A DNA stretch of 34,153 bases from an uncultured bacterium (GCA_905215405.1 CAJMQE010000041.1:1-34153); one strand, 5' to 3'. Positions 8,135 through 16,773 are shown, counted from the first letter of the stretch. Made by a program: numbers and translations. The notes: generated by a model not told the origin, from the letters alone.

Positions 8135-9424
8135 CTACTTCACTGTTACCTGTGAATTCATATCATAATATCCAACTGTATTCTTATCTGAAATAACCTG
8201 AATACTCACAACATCATACAATCTGTGGAACACAGTAAAATCACCGTTTCTGTAGCCCGTACATCCAAGTGAGACCAGATAACTTCCGCCCTGCAGATCG
8301 ATATTCTGCGTAAAGCAGACTTCTCTTACCGCTCCCTGGCTGCTGTCTGTGATCTCGACCTTTTCATACATCGTATTCGTGCCTGTGATTTCGATTCCTT
8401 TCAGATCCTTAATTGTCATTGCAAAGATGGGTTCCGTGATCGTTTCATTGAACTTCACTTTGAATTTCACACTGAAACGACTTCCTTTTTCAAGGGTATT
8501 GGAATAATTGCCTCTGTCATCAATGATTGCATAATCTATGATTTCCGCTTCTTTTCCACCATATTCAATCATAGACGGATTCTTTTCATAATGCTGTTTC
8601 CATTCTCCGATATCCTCTATGACTTCTTCTACATTCTCATCTTCTGAATCTTCTTGTTCATATTCGTTATACTCATCTGTATCAAGCTGGTTGACAAGGA
8701 CCTTCTTGTACATATCGACCATTTCCTTAGGTCCGCCTTCTGCCAGTTTTACGCCTTTGTTGATCAATACGACCCTGTCACAGTATTTGCTGATACTGCT
8801 CAGATCATGGCTGACGAACAGAATTGTCTTTCCCTGCCTTTTGAATTCTTCAAACTTGTGATAACATTTGGACTGGAAAAATACATCTCCAACAGAAAGC
8901 GCTTCATCGACGATCAGAATCTCAGGATCGATATTAATAGCCACTGCAAATGCCAGTCTGACAAACATACCACTAGAATAAGTCTTGACCGGCTGATGAA
9001 TAAATTCACCAATATCCGCAAAATCCAGAATACTGTCCAGCTTCTCATCAATCTCTTCTCTTGTAAATCCGATCATGGTTCCATTCAGGTAAACATTTTC
9101 AAGTCCTGTATATTCCATGTTAAATCCTGCTCCGAGTTCCAGCAGTGCTGAAATTCGTCCATCTATCTCCACATTTCCAGATGTCTGGCGAAGTACACCG
9201 GTAATAATCTTGAGCATTGTGGATTTACCAGACCCATTGGTACCGATAATTCCGACACACTCTCCCTTTTCCACCTGAAAATTAATATGATTCAGTGCAT
9301 AATGCTCCGTATATAACTTCTTTTCCTTATTAAATCCAATTGCATCTTTAAATCGGTCAGCAGGCTTATCATAAAGCTTGTACATCTTGCTGACATCTTC
9401 TACTTTGATTGCTAATTCACTCAT
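8135..9424 (-). CDS. Wzt-type polysaccharide ABC exporter ATPase with C-terminal glycan-recognition domain
   Basis: ATP-binding subunit of a polysaccharide exporter, 429 residues. The ATPase part covers about 1-245: Walker A GTNGSGKST at 61-69, signature YSSGM at 149-153, Walker B EILIVDEA at 168-175 and switch histidine H206. An acidic linker (about 245-270) leads to a beta-sandwich domain at about 280-429 with GTNTMYE and GGSYLVSLG, matching the Wzt C-terminal domain that binds the end group of O-antigen in Gram-negative bacteria. TagH/RgpD-type exporters often lack this domain. It lies 60 bases after the permease gene and 86 bases before the methyltransferase. The domain suggests the exporter recognises a modified chain end, perhaps one made by the two downstream genes. 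Confidence 0.9.
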   Translation of the reverse strand: MSELAIKVEDVSKMYKLYDKPADRFKDAIGFNKEKKLYTEHYALNHINFQVEKGECVGIIGTNGSGKSTMLKIITGVLRQTSGNVEIDGRISALLELGAGFNMEYTGLENVYLNGTMIGFTREEIDEKLDSILDFADIGEFIHQPVKTYSSGMFVRLAFAVAINIDPEILIVDEALSVGDVFFQSKCYHKFEEFKRQGKTILFVSHDLSSISKYCDRVVLINKGVKLAEGGPKEMVDMYKKVLVNQLDTDEYNEYEQEDSEDENVEEVIEDIGEWKQHYEKNPSMIEYGGKEAEIIDYAIIDDRGNYSNTLEKGSRFSVKFKVKFNETITEPIFAMTIKDLKGIEITGTNTMYEKVEITDSSQGAVREVCFTQNIDLQGGSYLVSLGCTGYRNGDFTVFHRLYDVVSIQVISDKNTVGYYDMNSQVTVK

Positions 9425-9484
9425 TTTTAACCGTTTTCCTTAGAAAATATTTTCTCCGTGATCTATTTCAATAGTAACATCTGC

Positions 9485-10894
9485 CTATAATACATCTGCA
9501 AAATGTACTTCCAGTTTTCTGAACAATCTGAATCCAATGTACAGAATTGCAAGAACAACGCACCAGAAATACAGTCCCTGGCCTGCACGCTGTGCAATGC
9601 TGATCTTATCGATCATAGAATCTCTGTATCCCTGAACCACATACATCAGTGGATTCAGCTGGAAGATCCATACCAGACTCTTTGGAATGATATTGATGTT
9701 CCACATAATTGGTGTCATCCAGATGCCGACCTGCAGCACAATATTGATGATCTGTGTCAGATCCCTGAAAAATACTACAATGGCACAGGTCATGTAACTG
9801 AGGGCAAGTACCAGAATAAACGTACATAATGAATAATAAAGCAGCTGCAGCACATACCAGTCTGGATAGAACCCAGAGACCGCATACATGATCAGCATAA
9901 ATAAAATAAAGAATAAATGTACAAATACCGCAGAAATAATCTTTACTGCCGGTAGAATATCAATCTTGAACACAATTTTCTTTACCAGATAGCTGTATTC
10001 GAGAAGTGCATTCGTGCCACCCATCAGTGCATCTGAAAAGAAGAACCATGGGACAAGTCCACACACCATCCAATGCGCGTAAGGTACGACCGTACTAGGA
10101 CTACCCGCTCTGAGCCCTACTGAAAACACGAACCAGTATACGCAGACAGTAACGATTGGCTGGATAAAAGCCCAAACAATGCCGAGATACGATCCAGCAT
10201 ATTTTGTCTTGAAATCATTCTTTGACAGACTCCATAACAGTTTTCTGCTCTTTATGAAATCCTTAAAAATTTCAATCACATCTCTTCTGATTTTGATCAG
10301 TACCGCACCGATGACTACAATCAGAAGACAAAGTGCTATTTTAATACAACGGTAAAGATTTCTATCCGCATCACGTACCATATTTACAAGATTAAAATCC
10401 GTGATTCCAAATGTAACATATGGATCTCCACTCTGTGCCTCTATCTGCATGGAGCCGTCCTGCTGCAGATCACAGCTGGTGATCTGGTTCGCGAACAGGA
10501 AACTTTTTGAAAGGTATTCAGGAGATACTCTGATGGATCTTCCTTTATAAGAAAAAACAACATCATAAATTTTCAGGCTAGAGGCATCTACGCCTGGATC
10601 AAGTCTGAATATATTGGATGCTGCTTCAAAATCAAATTTCAGTACCTGCTGAGCATCTGTTTCCTGTAATTTTGCTGATGCACTCTGATCATCTGTATAT
10701 GCGATGTTCGTAAAGTCATCCGCCCTGTTATAATAAACTGTATAAGTGTTGAGCTGATCTGCACTCATTGTCACATTACAGGTCACTTTTTGTTCTTCAT
10801 AATACCTGGTGACATTAAATTTATAGATAAATAGATCAAACAATATAACCATAAAAACGACAAGGGCTATATATATTTTATCTGTTTTTCGCAT
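9485..10894 (-). CDS. ABC-2 polysaccharide export permease with N-terminal extracytoplasmic domain
   Basis: Membrane subunit partner of the ATPase gene that follows. The C-terminal part (about 210-469) is a usual Wzm/TagG/RgpC permease with six hydrophobic segments and family phrases such as YAGSYLGIVWAFIQP and NPLMYVVQGYRD. What is unusual is the first 205 residues: a membrane helix (about 7-25), a polar beta-rich stretch of roughly 155 residues predicted to be outside the cell (with FRLDPGVDASSLKIYDV), and a second helix (about 186-202). Typical family members are about 260 residues, so this is a fusion. The acyltransferase immediately upstream carries a similar extracytoplasmic part. An extended -10 promoter lies 44-71 bases before the ATG, so the exporter block can be transcribed by itself. 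Confidence 0.9.
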   Translation of the reverse strand: MRKTDKIYIALVVFMVILFDLFIYKFNVTRYYEEQKVTCNVTMSADQLNTYTVYYNRADDFTNIAYTDDQSASAKLQETDAQQVLKFDFEAASNIFRLDPGVDASSLKIYDVVFSYKGRSIRVSPEYLSKSFLFANQITSCDLQQDGSMQIEAQSGDPYVTFGITDFNLVNMVRDADRNLYRCIKIALCLLIVVIGAVLIKIRRDVIEIFKDFIKSRKLLWSLSKNDFKTKYAGSYLGIVWAFIQPIVTVCVYWFVFSVGLRAGSPSTVVPYAHWMVCGLVPWFFFSDALMGGTNALLEYSYLVKKIVFKIDILPAVKIISAVFVHLFFILFMLIMYAVSGFYPDWYVLQLLYYSLCTFILVLALSYMTCAIVVFFRDLTQIINIVLQVGIWMTPIMWNINIIPKSLVWIFQLNPLMYVVQGYRDSMIDKISIAQRAGQGLYFWCVVLAILYIGFRLFRKLEVHFADVL

Positions 10895-10937
10895 TTATTT
10901 TCCTCTTTTCCTCATAATTAGACATACTACAATGAGC

Positions 10938-10965
10938 ATTATATCATAATCAGTAGAAAAAACAA
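10938..10965 (-). promoter_or_regulatory. Promoter of the export operon
   Basis: Minus-strand TTGTTT (10960-10965), a 16-base spacer and TATAAT (10938-10943) preceded by TGA, making an extended -10. It lies in the 93-base gap between the acyltransferase stop and the permease start. Confidence 0.65.
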
Positions 10966-10987
10966 ACAGTTAAAAATCCCAGTCAGA

Positions 10988-12655
10988 TCATTGTATACGC
11001 GCTCCTGCCCTGCTCCTTCCAGCTCCTGTCAGCATCCCTATTCCAACAAGCACCAGCTGGGTAAGAACATGGACCAGCACTGCTGCTGCAATGATGAGCA
11101 GGAACTCAACGACCAGCAGTACCCAGCACATTAGTGTTGAGTTTGCACGCAATTGCTTTGCTGCAAGATTCAGTACCGCATGCTGAACCAAAAACAGTTC
11201 CAGACTATACGCTGAAATCCAGACTATTTTACCACGAATGAACTTTGGCATTCTGACAAGCAGACCTTCCATCTGCTCCAAAAAGATGAAAATTGCGGCA
11301 CTCAGAAGCGTATCAACCAGTACAAATGGAACTGGCAGAACTGCTGGGTATCCCAAAACCAGCGCAATAACAAGAAATGCAGGAATCCATATTTTCGCAT
11401 TTCTACGTCTAATTCCCATGATCAGATACATTCCCATAATGAAATCATACAGTCTCAAAAAGAAGAACTGGTAGGATGGAACACTGCCTCTGTATTTCAG
11501 CGCAATGATCATATATACAAATGTAAACAGGATCATAGCACAATTCCTGTTCTTATTAAGTGCTGCACGGAGCAGTGGGAATATCAGATACATGAGCAGA
11601 ATACAGCCAAGGAACCACTCACCTATACTGAGCAGATGAAATGTCTGAATCCCATATATAGCCGCATATCCGTCTGCTCCCAGTATGGTATAAAGGAAAT
11701 GCCATTTTGGAATTGAATGTGCGAACACGGTACTTGTCGTAGTGAGTTTTAAGAACAGATAAAAAATACTGTACGTGAGATAAAAAGGCAGATAGATCCT
11801 AATCATTCTCTTTTTATAATACTCTTTTATCGAAAAATGTCTGGACGAGGAGAGCATCAGCGTTGCCCCTGATGACAGAAAGAACAGCCCAACTCCAAGT
11901 GTTGCAATGTTACTATTCGCCGTTCCGACCGGATACGGGAAATTTTCTCTCGTAAAAGAGTCCATTGCATTTCCTGTAGAGATAAAATGAAAATAAATAA
12001 TCATCAGTATCGCTACAGCTTTCACTACATCTATAAAAAGAAACTTCTTTTTTCTGTATTTCCATTTTCTGATATCTTCATTTTCCATGAATTTTACAAA
12101 TAGTGAAGCAAGTAAAAGTGATCCTAACAGTGTGACCACGATCTTTCCACATGCCTCCAGGCTCAGATAGCTGTTCTTGACCTGATCCAGGCTGATCTCA
12201 TCAATATAGAATACCTGCTTTTCTACCGATCCGACATCGACACGGATCACTGAGTAACTGCCTTCCGGAATTGAAATAGACAGACTCGTATCTCCTTTTC
12301 CCAGATAGAACTGTTCTGGAACTTTCTGATATTCACTTTGTCCGCTCTGCATATAGAAAGCTTCCACCAATTCGGTTCCTACTTCATCGACCGGCTTCGA
12401 GAACCTTACCGTAATATGATTCCCCGTTTGTCCCGTAAGAATCATACCAATCTGAGGATCATTATCTGTTGTTGCAAACCGATCATTTGTTATTTTGTAC
12501 CCATTGGTAAAAGCAAAGTCCGTATTTTTAAAAGTTATAACTCTTTTTTTATCCTGAAAGTAAAAAGTATGAAATATGACTGCCATAAAAACTGTGATTA
12601 TTACTGCAGCTATCAATATTCCCGTTAGTCGTATGCCGTCTGTACGTCTCTTCAT
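10988..12655 (-). CDS. Acyltransferase-3 family membrane protein with extracytoplasmic beta domain
   Basis: Predicted O-acyltransferase (often O-acetyl) of surface glycans, 555 residues. It begins with a membrane helix (about 10-32), then a beta-rich domain outside the membrane (about 35-165, with VIRVDVGSVEKQVFYIDEISL), a further helix, and the acyltransferase-3 core with about ten helices from about residue 205. The core opens with FLFIDVVKAVAILMIIYFHF, whose histidine is the conserved one. GGAG lies five bases before the ATG at 12655. An upstream in-frame ATG at 12715 is rejected because a likely -10 (12717-12722) sits immediately before it and it has no ribosome site. It precedes the ABC exporter genes on the same strand with no terminator between, suggesting it decorates the exported polymer. 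Confidence 0.85.
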   Translation of the reverse strand: MKRRTDGIRLTGILIAAVIITVFMAVIFHTFYFQDKKRVITFKNTDFAFTNGYKITNDRFATTDNDPQIGMILTGQTGNHITVRFSKPVDEVGTELVEAFYMQSGQSEYQKVPEQFYLGKGDTSLSISIPEGSYSVIRVDVGSVEKQVFYIDEISLDQVKNSYLSLEACGKIVVTLLGSLLLASLFVKFMENEDIRKWKYRKKKFLFIDVVKAVAILMIIYFHFISTGNAMDSFTRENFPYPVGTANSNIATLGVGLFFLSSGATLMLSSSRHFSIKEYYKKRMIRIYLPFYLTYSIFYLFLKLTTTSTVFAHSIPKWHFLYTILGADGYAAIYGIQTFHLLSIGEWFLGCILLMYLIFPLLRAALNKNRNCAMILFTFVYMIIALKYRGSVPSYQFFFLRLYDFIMGMYLIMGIRRRNAKIWIPAFLVIALVLGYPAVLPVPFVLVDTLLSAAIFIFLEQMEGLLVRMPKFIRGKIVWISAYSLELFLVQHAVLNLAAKQLRANSTLMCWVLLVVEFLLIIAAAVLVHVLTQLVLVGIGMLTGAGRSRAGARIQ

Positions 12656-12716
12656 TTCAACTCCTCGACCTCTCTTTTTTCTCCTAAATCTACTATGATT
12701 CGTTCTATTTACCATT

Positions 12717-12725
12717 ACTATATCA
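12717..12725 (-). promoter_or_regulatory. Extended -10 of the acyltransferase gene
   Basis: Minus-strand TGATATAGT, inside ATTATGATATA, which is also found at the export-operon promoter. It lies about 60 bases before the chosen ATG; no convincing -35 is seen. Confidence 0.45.
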
Positions 12726-12798
12726 TAATTCGTCGTTTTTACCTACTGTACCATATTCATACAGTCAATTCAATGCAGGTCCGCACGGAAAAACAGAT

Positions 12799-12830
12799 AC
12801 AAAAATAAGAGCCGCCTACAGACAGCTCTT
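12799..12830 (-). terminator. Terminator of the XRE regulator gene
   Basis: Ten-bp stem (12807-12816 with 12821-12830, two G-U pairs on the minus strand), a four-base loop and then ATTTTTG. It lies about 30 bases after the regulator stop. Confidence 0.75.
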
Positions 12831-12860
12831 CTCCTGCTCTATGTACCCTTACGGTCTATT

Positions 12861-13187
12861 CTATTCCTCTGACAACTTCACAGCATAACAGATCAGCCGT
12901 TCCATCAGATACTGTTTGTCCTTCGGACACTTTTCCACAATATCTTCAATTGTTATCTTCTTTGCTTCTTCTCCGGTCAGAAGATACGTTGTATCAAGAT
13001 TCATCTTCTCTCTTGCAAGAAGTAACTTTTCGAGTGCAAGCCCATTTTTGCCTCTTTCAACAGAGCCATAGTAGTTCAATGACATTTCCAGTAATTCTGC
13101 TGCCTGATTTTGAGTCAGCTTCATTTCAACGCGCCTTTTTCTAAGCCTTTCTCCCATCTGCTTTAAAAGTGTATCTCTATCTACCAA
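12861..13187 (-). CDS. XRE-family helix-turn-helix regulator
   Basis: Small DNA-binding protein of 108 residues. The helix-turn-helix (Cro/C1 type) covers about residues 10-70, with LTQNQAAELLEMSLNYYGSVERG as the core, followed by a short alpha-helical tail probably used for dimerisation. The start is TTG at 13187: AAGGAGG lies six bases before it, while the in-frame ATG at 13235 has no ribosome site and would add a basic, unconserved stretch. The gene is divergent from the TauE/SafE permease, 214 bases away start to start, so it may control that gene. A CACAT-TT-ATGTG inverted repeat lies in its own promoter, suggesting self-control. Target and signal are unknown. Confidence 0.85.
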   Translation of the reverse strand: MVDRDTLLKQMGERLRKRRVEMKLTQNQAAELLEMSLNYYGSVERGKNGLALEKLLLAREKMNLDTTYLLTGEEAKKITIEDIVEKCPKDKQYLMERLICYAVKLSEE

Positions 13188-13224
13188 AATGTTCCTCCTT
13201 CTTGATCTGCAAATACCAAGTCTT

Positions 13225-13253
13225 ATTTTACACATTTATGTGAACCATTTAAA
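13225..13253 (-). promoter_or_regulatory. Promoter of the XRE gene with overlapping palindrome
   Basis: Minus-strand TTTAAA (13248-13253), 17-base spacer, TAAAAT (13225-13230). The inverted repeat CACAT/ATGTG at 13231-13242 lies in the spacer against the -10, a position suited to a repressor. Confidence 0.45.
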
Positions 13254-13326
13254 CAAACATATTATCAATATATAGCATACTAATCATGGTTTTTTCGTAT
13301 GAATTTATTGCTCTACTCCGTTAATA

Positions 13327-13355
13327 TTGTATTTTAATACTAATTCTGCTATAAT
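13327..13355 (+). promoter_or_regulatory. Promoter of the TauE/SafE permease gene
   Basis: TTGTAT (13327-13332), 17-base spacer, TATAAT (13350-13355) preceded by TGC, i.e. an extended -10. It lies 46 bases before the start codon. Confidence 0.7.
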
Positions 13356-13401
13356 TCTACATAAAAATTTACAACAAAATTCGATACTACGGAGGACTTT
13401 T

Positions 13402-14163
13402 ATGGAGATTACCCTGACCACTTATCTGATTGTCTGCCCCCTGATTTTTCTTGCCGGCCTGATTGATTCTATTGCCGGTGGCGGCGGACTTGTTTCTCTT
13501 CCAGCATATCTTTTCGCTGGTGTTCCACCTCATCTTGCAATTGCGACCAACAAACTTTCTTCATCGCTGGGAACTGTAGTTTCTGTAATTCGGTATTATA
13601 GAAACAAATATCTGGATCTGCGTCTAGCACTGGCTTCATCTGTGTTCTCACTGGCTGGTTCCCTGATCGGTTCCAATCTTGCACTGCTTACCAGCGAAGT
13701 CATCATTAAATATATGATGATTCCTATCCTTCCGATTGTAGCCTATTACGTGCTCAGGAATAAGGATTTCGATGCACTTGCGTCAAAAGGCAGCATTACA
13801 ATTCAGATGAAATATGTATACTGCATCATCATTTCCTTATTCATCGGTGCCTATGATGGATTTTATGGTCCCGGCACTGGCACATTTCTGATCCTGCTCT
13901 ACACTGGTCTTGCCAAAGTAGATGTCAGAACAGCATCCGGAAATGCAAAAATGGTCAACCTTGCTTCTAATATTGGTGCACTTGCAACTTTTATCCTGAA
14001 CGGTAAAGTAATTTTTGCACTCGGTCTGCCAGCTGCATTATTCTGTATAGCCGGACATTATATCGGCTCCGGACTCGTTGTCAGAAACGGTTCTAAAATC
14101 GTCAGACCCATTATTCTGATCGTGCTTGTTTTATTGTTTATTAAAATCATCCTTAATAAGTAA
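13402..14163 (+). CDS. TauE/SafE (TSUP) family membrane permease
   Basis: Integral membrane protein of 253 residues with seven to eight helices, from the TSUP family whose studied members move sulfite, sulfoacetate or other small sulfur or organic anions out of or into cells. It shows the two family half-repeats: GLIDSIAGGGGLVSLPA followed by ATNKLSSSLGT near the N-terminus, and GAYDGFYGPGTGTFL followed by ASGNAKMVNLASN in the second half. GGAGG six bases before the ATG at 13402 fixes the start; the open frame continues 25 codons upstream but begins inside the promoter. The neighbouring divergent XRE gene is a possible regulator. The substrate cannot be told from sequence. Confidence 0.88.
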   Translation: MEITLTTYLIVCPLIFLAGLIDSIAGGGGLVSLPAYLFAGVPPHLAIATNKLSSSLGTVVSVIRYYRNKYLDLRLALASSVFSLAGSLIGSNLALLTSEVIIKYMMIPILPIVAYYVLRNKDFDALASKGSITIQMKYVYCIIISLFIGAYDGFYGPGTGTFLILLYTGLAKVDVRTASGNAKMVNLASNIGALATFILNGKVIFALGLPAALFCIAGHYIGSGLVVRNGSKIVRPIILIVLVLLFIKIILNK

Positions 14164-14500
14164 TCGTCTTATGTTGGGAAAAGTTAATACTACTTTTAGA
14201 AAACTTGTTTTATATCTTTTATTTCTACCTAACTGTATATTAACTCTATATCGCTACCTGCCAGTTCACCTTTGGCACTTAGTAAGAACATTCATATTTT
14301 GCATATTTTTGCATATAAAAAATCCCGTCAGCCATATTTACTGACGGGATTTTATAATTTCTTATATCGTGTATAATTGTTAGTTCCCGGTATCTGAGCA
14401 AATAACCGGTACTCTTTCGTATATTAATTTTATTTCAATATAGTGTATTAAGTGTGTATCAATAAAACTTCGTCTTCGTTAATAATTCTTTACCCTGTAA
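14164..14500. other. Convergent intergenic region
   Basis: AT-rich gap between the TSUP gene and the symporter gene, which point at each other. It holds the bidirectional terminator at 14319-14353. No gene, RNA or promoter is recognised in the rest. Confidence 0.6.
14319..14353. terminator. Bidirectional terminator
   Basis: Perfect 13-bp stem (14319-14331 with 14341-14353, core ATCCCGTCAG) with a nine-base loop, flanked by A-run and T-run so that it can work on both strands, as expected between convergent genes. Confidence 0.85.
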
Positions 14501-15826
14501 TTAAGCCTCTTTAACATTGTCCATGTTATTGTAAACATCTTTATCAAGTACTTTTTCATGATGTGCAATAATTGTTGTACAGACAGCATCACCTGTAATA
14601 TTAACAGCTGTTCTTGTCATATCAAGGATTCTGTCGATACCCATGATCAATGCGATACCTTCAACTGGCAGACCAACTGAAGCAAATACCATTGTCAGTG
14701 TGATCAGACCAACACTTGGAACACCGGCTGTACCAATTGATGCAAGCGTTGCAGTTGCAATAACTGTAAGATAATCAGTTGGTGTAAGTGGAATACCAAA
14801 TGCCTGTGCCGCAAATACTACGGCAACACCCTGCATGATCGCTGTACCATCCATGTTGATAGTAGCACCAAGAGGGATTGTGAAAGAAGAAATCTTCTTT
14901 GAAACACCAAGTTTTTTGCTCAGTGTATCAATTGACATAGGAATTGTCGCATTAGATGTTGCAGTTGAGAATGCGAATCCCATAACTGGAAGGAACTTCT
15001 TTGCGAACTTGAAAGGACTGAGTCCTGTAAAACCTTTTAATAAAAGCATGTATACAACAAAGCACTGTACACCGAGTGCAAGGAACACAGAAAGCATGTA
15101 CTTGATCAGTGGCAGGAACGCACTGAAACCAATTCCTGCAAATGTCTTTGCGATCAGACAGAATACACCGATAGGTGCGAACTTCATGATCATCATTGTC
15201 ATATCCATCATAATATCATTGAACTGTACAAAGAAGTTGGCAACTGTTTCAGCACGATCTCCTCTGCCTGCAAGAATGACACCAACGATCAGTGCGAAGA
15301 AAATGATCTGAAGCATATTACCTTCTGCAAGAGCATTGATTGGGTTCTTAGGAATGATATTTAATAATGTATCTGTTACTGACTGTGTCTCCTGTACAGT
15401 AACATCTGAGTGCTGCAGGTTCGTTACATCAAGACCAATACCTGGATTGATCAGATTTGCAACTACTAATGCAACGGTAATTGCCATTGCTGTAGTAACC
15501 ATGTAGAACAGAATTGTCTTAACACCGACTTTACCAAGCTTTTTGGAATCACCGATCGACATACTTCCGCATACGAGTGAACAGAAAACAAGAGGAACTA
15601 CAAGCATCTGCATTGCTCTTAAGAATCCGTTACCTACTACGTTAAAAACACCATTTACAATAACCTGGTCTCTTACGTTACCTGCTGGTACAAAGTAATA
15701 AAGAATTACACCAGTAATACCACCAAGTAAAAGACTGATAAAAATCTTGGTCGTAAGACCCATTTTTTTCTTTTCTTTTTTTATATTTTTTTCATCAACA
15801 TGTATGTTGTCTTTGTTTTTTTCCAT
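14501..15826 (-). CDS. Sodium/proton:dicarboxylate (glutamate/aspartate-type) symporter
   Basis: Secondary transporter of the DAACS family (SLC1-like), 441 residues, after a charged cytoplasmic N-terminus of about 22 residues. Family motifs are intact: hairpin-1 FSTATSNATIP, the sodium-site NMDGTA in helix 7, hairpin-2 SIGTAGVPSVG, and helix 8 LDMTRTAVNITGDA. The arginine of RTAVN is the position that favours acidic substrates in glutamate transporters, so glutamate, aspartate or a C4-dicarboxylate is likely; cystine is a less likely alternative. AAGGAG lies six bases before the ATG. It starts 18 bases after the RmlD-like gene and shares that gene's promoter, an odd pairing. Confidence 0.9.
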   Translation of the reverse strand: MEKNKDNIHVDEKNIKKEKKKMGLTTKIFISLLLGGITGVILYYFVPAGNVRDQVIVNGVFNVVGNGFLRAMQMLVVPLVFCSLVCGSMSIGDSKKLGKVGVKTILFYMVTTAMAITVALVVANLINPGIGLDVTNLQHSDVTVQETQSVTDTLLNIIPKNPINALAEGNMLQIIFFALIVGVILAGRGDRAETVANFFVQFNDIMMDMTMMIMKFAPIGVFCLIAKTFAGIGFSAFLPLIKYMLSVFLALGVQCFVVYMLLLKGFTGLSPFKFAKKFLPVMGFAFSTATSNATIPMSIDTLSKKLGVSKKISSFTIPLGATINMDGTAIMQGVAVVFAAQAFGIPLTPTDYLTVIATATLASIGTAGVPSVGLITLTMVFASVGLPVEGIALIMGIDRILDMTRTAVNITGDAVCTTIIAHHEKVLDKDVYNNMDNVKEA

Positions 15827-15844
15827 CTACTTCTCCTTATTTCT

Positions 15845-16696
15845 TTATTTTCTATGGCTGATGTAAGCATCCAGTGCTTCCTGCCATGTAGGAAGCGCTC
15901 CCATATCAGACATTCTCATGACGAAATTGTCCATCTTGACATTAGAGCCATAATAATTCTTTAATTCACTTTCAGAATCATCAACTGGAATGATCTCAGT
16001 CGTAAGGCCTGCTGCCTTAACTGCTTCCGCTGCAAATTCTGCTGCACTGCAAACACCTTCACAAGAACAGTTATAAATTCCATAAGCTGGCATTTCGATC
16101 AGCTGGATTATAAATTTTGCAACTTCTTCAGGACTTGTAGGTGCTGTAAAGTCATCTTTGGATACACGGATCTTGTCCTGTTTCTTTGCCAGATCTAACA
16201 GATTAGCAAGGAAATCATTCTTTCTTCCATAAACCCAGCCTGTTCTGACAATATAGAACTTTGTTGCAAGATCTCTTGCATAATTTTCTGCTGCAAGTTT
16301 TGTCTTTCCATATACATTCTGTGGATCTGTTGTATCATATTCATTTACAACTGCATTCATATTCGCTGGATATACCATGTCTGAAGAGATCAGTACATGT
16401 CTTGCGCCAACCTTTCTTGCTACAATGCTTAAATTTCTTTCACCCACAGCATTGACAAAGAATGCTCTTTCGACATTATTCTCACATTTTTCAATATTTG
16501 AGAATCCTGCACAGTTAATGATGATATCAGGTCTGTTTCTGTCACAGAAGTCCAGAACTTCTTCAATATCTGTCAGATCCAGTTCATTTACATCTGTATC
16601 GAAGATTTCATAAGACAGTTTGTCCATCTGAGCAAGTAATTTCTTACCAATCCTTCCATCTGATCCTGCAATCCATACTTTTTTCAAAACTCTCAT
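15845..16696 (-). CDS. RmlD-like NAD(P)-dependent sugar-nucleotide reductase
   Basis: Short-chain dehydrogenase/reductase of the dTDP-4-dehydrorhamnose reductase (RmlD) type, 283 residues, cytoplasmic. Visible features are the nucleotide-binding GSDGRIGKKL at residues 11-20, ISSDMVYP near 103-110 and the catalytic Tyr129/Lys133 in YGKTK. RmlD makes dTDP-L-rhamnose, but no rmlA, rmlB or rmlC lies here, and the glycine-rich loop and SSDMVY differ from typical RmlD (STDYVF), so it may act on another sugar or have a different role. AGGAG lies before the ATG. It is the first gene of a two-gene operon with the symporter and has the best -35 box in the window. Confidence 0.75.
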   Translation of the reverse strand: MRVLKKVWIAGSDGRIGKKLLAQMDKLSYEIFDTDVNELDLTDIEEVLDFCDRNRPDIIINCAGFSNIEKCENNVERAFFVNAVGERNLSIVARKVGARHVLISSDMVYPANMNAVVNEYDTTDPQNVYGKTKLAAENYARDLATKFYIVRTGWVYGRKNDFLANLLDLAKKQDKIRVSKDDFTAPTSPEEVAKFIIQLIEMPAYGIYNCSCEGVCSAAEFAAEAVKAAGLTTEIIPVDDSESELKNYYGSNVKMDNFVMRMSDMGALPTWQEALDAYISHRK

Positions 16697-16730
16697 AACA
16701 CCTCTCCTTTTCGAATAAATTTTTTAAATA

Positions 16731-16753
16731 CCTTATTAACCCTTATTAATAAG
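16731..16753. repeat. CTTATTAA repeats in the RmlD-like leader
   Basis: CCTTATTAA occurs at 16731-16739 and 16741-16749, and TTAATAAG, the inverse of its core, at 16746-16753. This lies just downstream of the promoter, where an operator could block transcription. AT-rich, so chance is possible. Confidence 0.35.
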
Positions 16754-16773
16754 AACGAAGCTATATTTGCTTA

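Noticed and set aside
12717..13355. Mobile-element boundary around the XRE gene
   Set aside because: No transposase, integrase, terminal inverted repeats or target duplication; ordinary promoters and terminators account for the region.
15845..16696. Firm call as RmlD of dTDP-rhamnose synthesis
   Set aside because: The rest of the rml pathway is not in the window and the glycine loop and SSD motif differ from typical RmlD, so only RmlD-like is claimed.
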